Shown: piece after piece, positions 32,772 to 38,404 of the stretch
Layout of the letters: every line of letters starts with the position of its first letter
Position numbering within the stretch: the first letter of the stretch is position 1
Source of the DNA: Bacteroidales bacterium
Lineage (GTDB): Bacteria > Bacteroidota > Bacteroidia > Bacteroidales > UBA7960
Direction: 5' to 3'
NCBI GenBank assembly: GCA_007123065.1
Contig: SKSI01000017.1
Span: 1 to 38,404, forward strand
Length of the DNA stretch: 38,404 nt
The notes under the pieces: generated by a model
What the model was told of the DNA's origin: nothing
What the model saw: only the letters and a program-made list of their open reading frames with translations
The model's database searches: none
Program-made: the position numbers and the translations under genes

Positions 32772-34034
32772 ATGTCAAAGCGATCGGGACAAACACCAAA
32801 GGACACGAGAAAGTGCTCTTTCTGCAGCCGGGAGGGTGAGCATGTTGAAATGCTGATTAGCGGGATTGACGCGCACATATGTGAGCGTTGCGTAGACCAG
32901 GCTGCACAGATTGTTCAGGAGGAGAAATCACGCATTGTAAAGGCCAGCATTCCTTCCTTCAATCTTTTCAAACCTGCAGAGATCAAGAAGCACCTTGACT
33001 ATTATGTAATCGGACAGGAAGATGCCAAGAAGGTGTTGTCTGTAGCCGTTTACAATCATTACAAACGGATCAATCATACATCTCCCGGCAGCGATGACGT
33101 AGATGGCGTGGAACTTGAAAAATCAAACATAGTGATGGTTGGTGAAACGGGCACCGGTAAAACGTTGATGGCCAGAACCATCGCGAAAAAGATGAAGGTA
33201 CCGTTTTGCATTGCAGATGCAACCGTTCTGACGGAAGCAGGTTATGTCGGAGAAGATGTGGAAAGCATTCTGGTACGCCTGTTGCAGGTTGCAGACTATG
33301 ACGTGCCTGCAGCCGAGCGGGGTATTGTGTTTATTGATGAGGTGGATAAGATTGCCCGCAAAAGTGATAACCCCTCGATTACGCGGGATGTTTCCGGTGA
33401 AGGCGTTCAGCAGGCACTCCTGAAGCTTTTGGAAGGAGCCGTGGTAAATGTACCGCCACAGGGTGGCAGAAAGCATCCTGAGCAAAAATTGATCCAGATC
33501 AATACACAGAACATCCTATTCATTTGCGGAGGTGCCTTTGATGGGATCGAAAAGAAGATCATGTCGCGTATGCAGGCCAATGCCATCGGATATGGAGCAG
33601 CCAAAAGCGGGCGCATCGACAGGGATAACATCCTGCAATATATTGCGCCGCAAGATCTGAAAAGTTTTGGCCTGATCCCCGAACTGGTTGGCCGTATGCC
33701 TGTACTTACCTACCTGAACCCCCTGGATCGTGATGTCCTGCGAAAAATATTGACTGAGCCCAGAAACTCATTGGTAAAGCAGTATATGAAACTGTTTGAG
33801 ATGGATAATATGAAGCTGATGATCGATGATGATGTACTTGACTACATCGTCGATAAGGCTGTTGAGTATAAGCTCGGTGCCCGCGGTTTGCGTTCCATCT
33901 GTGAACTGATTATGCTTGATGCCATGTATGAGATCCCTTCATCCAAAGAGGAGAGGGATACCTTCCACCTAACCCTGGAGTATGCCCGTCAGCGCATTGA
34001 TAAAGCTGAACCGGGACGTTTGAAAGTTGCCTGA
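32772..34034 (+). CDS. clpX: ATP-dependent Clp protease ATP-binding subunit ClpX
   Basis: AAA+ unfoldase that recognises substrates and feeds ClpP, 420 aa from the ATG at 32772. The longer frame from 32724 only overlaps clpP. The N-terminal zinc-binding domain has CSFC (15-18) and CERC (37-40). Walker A GETGTGKT is at 124-131 and Walker B FIDE at 187-190. The pore loop GYVG and the C-terminal sensor LGARGLRS are intact. The ClpP-docking tripeptide, IGF in E. coli, reads IGY (272-274). A long hairpin follows the stop. Confidence 0.98.
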   Translation: MSKRSGQTPKDTRKCSFCSREGEHVEMLISGIDAHICERCVDQAAQIVQEEKSRIVKASIPSFNLFKPAEIKKHLDYYVIGQEDAKKVLSVAVYNHYKRINHTSPGSDDVDGVELEKSNIVMVGETGTGKTLMARTIAKKMKVPFCIADATVLTEAGYVGEDVESILVRLLQVADYDVPAAERGIVFIDEVDKIARKSDNPSITRDVSGEGVQQALLKLLEGAVVNVPPQGGRKHPEQKLIQINTQNILFICGGAFDGIEKKIMSRMQANAIGYGAAKSGRIDRDNILQYIAPQDLKSFGLIPELVGRMPVLTYLNPLDRDVLRKILTEPRNSLVKQYMKLFEMDNMKLMIDDDVLDYIVDKAVEYKLGARGLRSICELIMLDAMYEIPSSKEERDTFHLTLEYARQRIDKAEPGRLKVA

Positions 34035-34079
34035 TAACCCGGTTTCCGGTTTGCATTTCTGAAAAATATTTGCTATATT

Positions 34080-34138
34080 AAATCGTTTTACTGATAAGGA
34101 TGGTCAGGTTTTCCATACCTTCAAAACGATTTTTATTT
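34080..34138 (+). terminator. Long hairpin between clpX and the DUF4294 gene; probable terminator or 5' leader element
   Basis: AAATCGTTTT (34080-34089) pairs perfectly with AAAACGATTT (34123-34132). Inside, AAGGATGG (34096-34103) pairs with CCAT-A-CCTT (34113-34121) with one bulged A. TTATTTG follows. It ends only 11 nt before the next start codon, so it is either the clpX terminator or a structure in the leader of the next gene. Confidence 0.6.
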
Positions 34139-34143
34139 GTTGT

Positions 34144-34743
34144 ATGCGCCACTTTACCTGCTTTGTGTTTTTGTTGTTTTTCTCTGTTGCAGTCTTTGCG
34201 TCAGCTGCCGGACAAGAGCCTTCATTGCAGGGAGAAACAATTGCTGCCAGGGTTGAAAATGGAGATACCCTGCTGTTGATTGAACTGCAACCTGTTGAGG
34301 TGGTTGCTTCCCGGGAGTTTAAGAACAGGTTTGAGGCATGGCGGTATAACAGGCTGGTGCGCAATGTGAAAGCAGCTTATCCCTACGCACTTCTGGCAGG
34401 AGAGATGTTTGAGGAATACGGTGAGTATATTATGTCGCTGGAAAGTGACAGGGAACGCCGCAGGTTTACCAGGGAGATGGAAAGGGAGCTGAGGGAGGAG
34501 CTTGAGGACGATCTGAAGCGCCTTACCGTTTCACAGGGGTTGATTCTGATCAAGCTGATCGACAGGCAGACCCGTCATACTACTTATGATATTCTGAAAG
34601 ACTACCGGGGTACCTTTTCAGCCATTTTCTGGCAATCGCTGAGCCGGCTTTTTGGCCTGAGCCTGCGGACAGAATATGATCCTAATGGATCAGACAGGAT
34701 GATAGAGGAGATTGTTCAGATGATTGAAGCCGGCCAGCTATGA
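34144..34743 (+). CDS. DUF4294 family exported protein
   Basis: Function unknown, 199 aa. A signal peptide is visible (CFVFLLFFSVAVFASAAG, cut near 22). The body matches the DUF4294 pattern found in Bacteroidetes: LLLIELQPVEVVASREFKNR, then RYNRLVRNVKAAYPYALLAGEMFEEY (starting near 72), a very charged helix rich in Arg and Glu (about 98-125), and GLILIKLIDRQTRHTTYDILKDYRGTFSAIFWQ. No enzyme motif, no lipobox. It converges on the sugar-transferase gene with 7 nt between the stops. Confidence 0.8.
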   Translation: MRHFTCFVFLLFFSVAVFASAAGQEPSLQGETIAARVENGDTLLLIELQPVEVVASREFKNRFEAWRYNRLVRNVKAAYPYALLAGEMFEEYGEYIMSLESDRERRRFTREMERELREELEDDLKRLTVSQGLILIKLIDRQTRHTTYDILKDYRGTFSAIFWQSLSRLFGLSLRTEYDPNGSDRMIEEIVQMIEAGQL

Positions 34744-34750
34744 GGCCACA

Positions 34751-36175
34751 TCACTTTCCGCGACCTTGAACAATGATCAGTACCGTGTAGATCAATATCT
34801 TGAAATCGACCGCCAGCGACATATTTTCCAGGTAAAGCAGGTCATACTTTAACCTTTCGATCATCTCATCCACATTTTCGGCATAGCCGTATTTTACTTG
34901 TCCCCAGCTTGTAACACCGGGCTTGATTTTTTGAAGCAGCTTGTAATGCGGGGCTTTCTCCACAATCTTGTCGATGTAGAATTGCCGTTCCGGACGTGGA
35001 CCAACAAGTGACATATAACCCAGCAGTACATTGTAGAACTGAGGAATTTCGTCAAGGCGTACTTTCCGCATGAATCTGCCAAAGCGTGTGATCCTGGGGT
35101 CGTTTTCGCAAGAGAGCTGTGGTCCGTTTTTTTCAGCATCCACATACATCGACCGGAATTTGTGCATCATAAAAGGCTTTCCGTTGCGCCCAATTCTTTC
35201 GTGCTTGTAGAAGACCGGTCCTTTGGAAGTCACTTTAACAATGATCGCCGTTATCAGGAAAACAGGCGACAGCAATACCAGGCAGCATATAGACACAACC
35301 ACATCAAATAGCCGCTTGAGGGTTTGTTGCCAGGGTGGCATCAGTCCTGACTGGATCTGTATGAGTGGTGTGCCAAAAATTGAGGTCATCTTAACCGAGC
35401 CAAGCAATATGTCATGCATCTCCGGAATAATCTTAACGAGAATATCGGTAGCATACAGATCGGTAAGGATTCTGCTGATCTTTTTATGTTCCCGGGACTC
35501 CAGAGCTATGATGGCCTCTTCAACTTCATGCTTTTCAATAATCTCTTTTACCTGATCAATGCTGCCCAGCCTGGGTAAATGTGATTCCAGCGGATAACGA
35601 TCGTACTCCTGAACGTTGACAAATCCAATCAGCTTGTTCCCGGAAGAATGCTTTTGAGATGCCAGTTCCTTTGCTATCTCGATGGCTCGTTTCTGGCTGC
35701 CTACAATTATTGTATTGAACCCTATTCTCCGGGTATGGATTTTTCGGATAATGCGTGAGGATAAAATAAAACGAAACAGCCCCGTTATAAAAACATGAAG
35801 AACAAAAAACAGGAAAAGGGAATGGTAATATCCTTTGCTGGCTGTTACCTCCTGATCCAAAAGGATGACAAAATATATGACCAGCACGCCGATGGCAGAT
35901 ATAAACACCGTTTGACCAAACTGGCCCAACCGTGACCGTCTGAAAATGGACTTGTAGGAGCCGCTCAGGTAATACAAAAGCAGCCAGAATGACGGAATAA
36001 TAACCAGACCCAAAAGCAGGTTCTCCTGAACAAAAACCTGTTCTTTGATGCGGTTAAAGGCAAATCCGTTGTTCGCGCTTAAAATATTGACAAATAAAAA
36101 CCATGTCAATGCAGATGCCAGGAAATCAAAAAAGACGAATTTTACCAATTCGATCTTTTGTAGCCGTTTATCCAT
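34751..36175 (-). CDS. Polyprenyl-phosphate sugar phosphotransferase (WbaP/WcaJ-type)
   Basis: Inner-membrane initiating enzyme of exopolysaccharide, capsule or O-antigen synthesis. It transfers a sugar phosphate from a nucleotide sugar to undecaprenyl phosphate; 474 aa. The first about 140 residues hold four or five membrane helices. A nucleotide-binding-like domain follows (FNTIIVGSQKRA, about 153-163). The C-terminal bacterial sugar-transferase domain starts at KRLFDVVVS (287) and carries the basic KFRSMYVDAE, the catalytic Asp375-Glu376 pair in VRLDEIPQ and GPRPE (392-396). The sugar (glucose or galactose type) cannot be read from the sequence. No other polysaccharide genes are visible except perhaps the upstream oxidoreductase. 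Confidence 0.93.
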   Translation of the reverse strand: MDKRLQKIELVKFVFFDFLASALTWFLFVNILSANNGFAFNRIKEQVFVQENLLLGLVIIPSFWLLLYYLSGSYKSIFRRSRLGQFGQTVFISAIGVLVIYFVILLDQEVTASKGYYHSLFLFFVLHVFITGLFRFILSSRIIRKIHTRRIGFNTIIVGSQKRAIEIAKELASQKHSSGNKLIGFVNVQEYDRYPLESHLPRLGSIDQVKEIIEKHEVEEAIIALESREHKKISRILTDLYATDILVKIIPEMHDILLGSVKMTSIFGTPLIQIQSGLMPPWQQTLKRLFDVVVSICCLVLLSPVFLITAIIVKVTSKGPVFYKHERIGRNGKPFMMHKFRSMYVDAEKNGPQLSCENDPRITRFGRFMRKVRLDEIPQFYNVLLGYMSLVGPRPERQFYIDKIVEKAPHYKLLQKIKPGVTSWGQVKYGYAENVDEMIERLKYDLLYLENMSLAVDFKILIYTVLIIVQGRGK

Positions 36176-36346
36176 TGAGTCCTATTCGTTTGCAAGCCTT
36201 TGCAATGAACCTTGGAAATTCTGTGTTCCGGTGTGTTGTTTTGGTTTGAAAGGCTGTAAAATATAATTGATAACGTACCTTGTCTGCACATATTGTAAAA
36301 AAAGGCCGGAAAAACACATTTCCTTATTTTTTTACTTTTATCCCCC

Positions 36347-37336
36347 TTAGCCAAGCATCTTTAAATTGCTTTCAATTTTTTCCATGATCTGATAAGCAAG
36401 TTCCAGGGAAGCATATCCATCCATAATGCTAACCAGGGGTTCCGTATTATCCAGAATGGACTCGTGGAAGGTTTCAAGTTCTGTTTTGATGGCGTTGATC
36501 GATTTTATCTCAGGCTTTTCAACATAGATCTGTTTTTGATTTTTTTCAGGACCCATATCAATGATCATGGCGAAAGGATCCGGACTGGCACCAATCTCTT
36601 TCATCCGGATAATCTGTGTTTCTTTTTTAAGGAAATCAACAGCAATATATCCTTCGTGCTGGAAAAATCTGGTTTTGCGCATATTCTTCATGGAAATCCG
36701 GCTGGCAGTGAGGTTGGCAACGCAGCCATTGTTGAACTCTATGCGGGCATTTGCAATGTCAGGTGTTTCTGAAACGACCGAAACACCACTGGCAGATATC
36801 TTCTTAACGCTGGAATTCACAACATTGAGAACAATGTCAATGTCATGTATCATTAAATCCAGAATAACCGGAACATCTGTGCCCCTCGGATTGAATTGCC
36901 CCAGGCGGTGTGCTTCGATGAACATGGGGTTGTCAAGGTATGGTTTTGCTGCCATATAAGCAGGATTGAAGCGTTCCACATGACCCACCTGAACCTTAAC
37001 CTTAGCTTCTTCAGCCAGCTCAATGAGTTTTTTTGCCTCATAAAGCGTTGTTGTAAGGGGCTTTTCAATAAATACATGACGCGAATGTTTCAGGGCTTTT
37101 GAAGCGCAGTCATAATGGGAAATTGTAGGAGTTACAATGTCAACAATTTCAGTAGCTTCTATTAACGCATCATCAGAGTCAAAGCGCTTGATGTCAAAAG
37201 ACTCTGATACAGCTTCTGCCGTTTTGGTGTCGGGGTCGTAAAAACCAACCAGTTCAAATTTGTCTGATGCCAATATGCATTTGATATGGATTTTTCCCAG
37301 ATGTCCTGCACCTAATACGCCAATTCTTTTTTTCAT
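36347..37336 (-). CDS. Gfo/Idh/MocA family oxidoreductase
   Basis: NAD(P)-dependent dehydrogenase of the glucose-fructose oxidoreductase / inositol dehydrogenase family, 329 aa, cytosolic. The Rossmann motif GVLGAGHLGKIH is at 6-17. The EKP motif (91-93) supplies the catalytic lysine, and Asp160 with His164 (LDLMIHDID) completes the active site. HVERFNPAY (119-127) resembles members found near polysaccharide genes. Substrate unknown; sugar or nucleotide-sugar oxidation is likely. It lies 171 nt upstream of the sugar-transferase gene on the same strand, so co-transcription is possible. Confidence 0.9.
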   Translation of the reverse strand: MKKRIGVLGAGHLGKIHIKCILASDKFELVGFYDPDTKTAEAVSESFDIKRFDSDDALIEATEIVDIVTPTISHYDCASKALKHSRHVFIEKPLTTTLYEAKKLIELAEEAKVKVQVGHVERFNPAYMAAKPYLDNPMFIEAHRLGQFNPRGTDVPVILDLMIHDIDIVLNVVNSSVKKISASGVSVVSETPDIANARIEFNNGCVANLTASRISMKNMRKTRFFQHEGYIAVDFLKKETQIIRMKEIGASPDPFAMIIDMGPEKNQKQIYVEKPEIKSINAIKTELETFHESILDNTEPLVSIMDGYASLELAYQIMEKIESNLKMLG

Positions 37337-37416
37337 GAGAAGTTTGGTTTGTTGATTATTGATTTTTGATGATCGTCATAATTTCGTATTTCTTGCAGAT
37401 GAGCGCAAATGTCTCA

Positions 37417-37424
37417 CAAAAGTA
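37417..37424 (-). promoter_or_regulatory. Possible -7 element for the Gfo/Idh/MocA gene
   Basis: The minus strand reads TACTTTTG, matching TAnnTTTG, about 80 nt before the start codon. No matching -33 box is seen at the right distance. Confidence 0.35.
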
Positions 37425-37510
37425 AAATTTTTTATCCTGATTGAATTGATTATTTTCGTAAACGCATTTTGGATGACTGAATGTCTGTGAATATTTTTAT
37501 ATGGAATAGC

Positions 37511-38155
37511 ATGCAAGACACATACCGACATAAGGGGTTAAGGCGTAAGCTTGTGGAAGAGGTTCAATCAAAAGGGATTCAGGATGAAAGCGTTCTGGCT
37601 GCCCTTGAAGCGGTGCCACGGCATTTTTTCCTGGACTCCTCTTTCGTTGAGATTGCCTATCAGGACAAGCCTTTTCCGATTGGATCCGGACAAACCATTA
37701 GTCAGCCATATACCGTGGCTTTTCAAACGGAGCTGCTTTCTGTTGAAAAGGGGATGAAGGTTTTGGAGGTCGGAACTGGAAGTGGTTATCAGGCCTGTAT
37801 CCTGGAAGAGATCGGAGCGAGGGTATACAGCATAGAACGGCACCATGGTTTGTTCATAAAAACAAAAAACCTGCTGAATGCGATGAACTACAAAATGCGG
37901 TTGTTTTATGGCGATGGTTACAAAGGCCTGCCCACTTTTGCTCCATTTGATCGCATCTTAATAACTGCTGCTGCCCCTGTTGTTCCCGAGGCCCTGATCG
38001 ACCAGTTAAAAGTAGGCGGAATGCTCGTAGTCCCGTTGGGAGCCGGAGATACACAGGTGATGACACGCGTCACAAAGCAGGCTGATGGGACGCTTGAGGA
38101 ACAAGCATTCGGATATTTTCGTTTTGTGCCGATGCTGCGGAAGAAAGCACCCTAA
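37511..38155 (+). CDS. pcm: Protein-L-isoaspartate O-methyltransferase
   Basis: Repair enzyme that methylates abnormal L-isoaspartyl residues in aged proteins using S-adenosylmethionine, 214 aa from the ATG at 37511. An upstream ATG (37481) would add ten hydrophobic residues not expected for the family. Motifs: RHFFL, GSGQTISQPYTVAFQTELL with the substrate-binding segment, SAM-binding VLEVGTGSGYQACIL (motif I), and FDRILITAAAPVVPEALIDQLKVGGMLVVPLG. The C-terminal FRFVPML is typical. Stop is 15 nt from the convergent permease gene. Confidence 0.93.
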   Translation: MQDTYRHKGLRRKLVEEVQSKGIQDESVLAALEAVPRHFFLDSSFVEIAYQDKPFPIGSGQTISQPYTVAFQTELLSVEKGMKVLEVGTGSGYQACILEEIGARVYSIERHHGLFIKTKNLLNAMNYKMRLFYGDGYKGLPTFAPFDRILITAAAPVVPEALIDQLKVGGMLVVPLGAGDTQVMTRVTKQADGTLEEQAFGYFRFVPMLRKKAP

Positions 38156-38170
38156 AATAGCTTTTGTTCG

Positions 38171-38404
38171 CTAATCTTTTGCACTTCTGTCAAGTGCATC
38201 ACGCAATCCATTCCCCAGCAACATAAAAGCAAGCACCATCAGCATAATTGACAGTCCGGGCAGAAATGCGAGGTAACCCTTGTCCAGGATAATGTATCCG
38301 TAATGCTCCCTGATCATTGAACCCCACGATGGCATCGGTGGCTGTACCCCAATGCCAAGAAAGCTCAACCCTGCTTCTATCAGTATCGCGGAAGCAAAGT
38401 TTGC
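38171..38404 (-). CDS. ABC transporter permease, DppC/OppC type, N-terminal part outside the window
   Basis: C-terminal 77 residues of a peptide/nickel-type ABC importer permease. The frame is open to the right edge. ILIEAGLSFLGIGVQPPMPSWGSM is the family hallmark (the end of the EAA loop and the following conserved stretch). It is followed by a last membrane helix (FLPGLSIMLMVLAFMLLGNG) and LRDALDR, the usual C-terminal end. The partner permease, ATPases and binding protein are not visible. Substrate cannot be assigned. Confidence 0.93.
   Translation of the reverse strand, partial: ANFASAILIEAGLSFLGIGVQPPMPSWGSMIREHYGYIILDKGYLAFLPGLSIMLMVLAFMLLGNGLRDALDRSAKD

Noticed and set aside
1..38404. 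CRISPR arrays, insertion sequences, prophage, toxin-antitoxin or defence genes
   Set aside because: No spaced direct repeats, transposase, integrase or nuclease-toxin motifs were found; gene content is housekeeping throughout.

Overview
The window comes from a member of the Bacteroidota (Bacteroidetes), probably an anaerobic or facultatively anaerobic, Bacteroidales/Marinilabiliales-like organism; the order is inference. The evidence is as follows. Promoters match the phylum-specific -33 TTTG / -7 TAnnTTTG pattern. Most genes lack a Shine-Dalgarno sequence. A secreted enzyme ends in a type IX secretion (T9SS) sorting-like domain, and a DUF4294 protein is present. The str, S10, spc and alpha ribosomal operons are joined with no tuf gene. 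An nrfHA nitrite-ammonification pair is also present. Both edges cut a gene: a UvrD/PcrA helicase on the left and a DppC/OppC-type ABC permease on the right.

Layout. 1-1286 (-): helicase, truncated by the window. 1464-2564 (+): secreted S9-like serine hydrolase. 2565-2921: non-coding, with six copies of an 8-bp repeat and the ribosomal promoter. 2922-21252 (+): a continuous translation and secretion cluster. Its order is rpsL-rpsG-fusA-rpsJ-rplC-rplD-rplW-rplB-rpsS-rplV-rpsC-rplP-[154-nt structured gap]-rpmC-rpsQ-rplN-rplX-rplE-rpsN-rpsH-rplF-rplR-rpsE-rpmD-rplO-secY-map-infA-rpmJ-rpsM-rpsK-rpsD-rpoA-rplQ, closed by an intrinsic terminator. Next come eno with its own terminator, a secreted endonuclease/exonuclease/phosphatase-family protein, and a Na/Pi cotransporter.

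25842-27917 (-) is nrfH-nrfA (periplasmic nitrite to ammonium). It diverges from a TPR-repeat membrane histidine kinase (28252-30399, +) across a 334-nt AT-rich region that carries inverted repeats. Then follow tRNA-Leu(UAG), a terminator, and the proteostasis operon tig-clpP-clpX. After a long hairpin come a DUF4294 protein (+), a polyprenyl-phosphate sugar phosphotransferase (-), a Gfo/Idh/MocA oxidoreductase (-), L-isoaspartate methyltransferase pcm (+), and the ABC permease fragment (-).

The window is mostly housekeeping: ribosome, translocon, methionine removal, RNA polymerase alpha and glycolysis, followed by chaperone and protease. I do not see a clear new multi-gene system, defence island, mobile element or CRISPR array. 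The best candidates for undescribed biology are RNA or regulatory elements. These are the foldable rplP-rpmC gap, the terminator with a competing hairpin ahead of tig, the long hairpin between clpX and the DUF4294 gene, and the inverted repeats between nrfHA and the kinase. The very long charged tail on L17 is also of interest.
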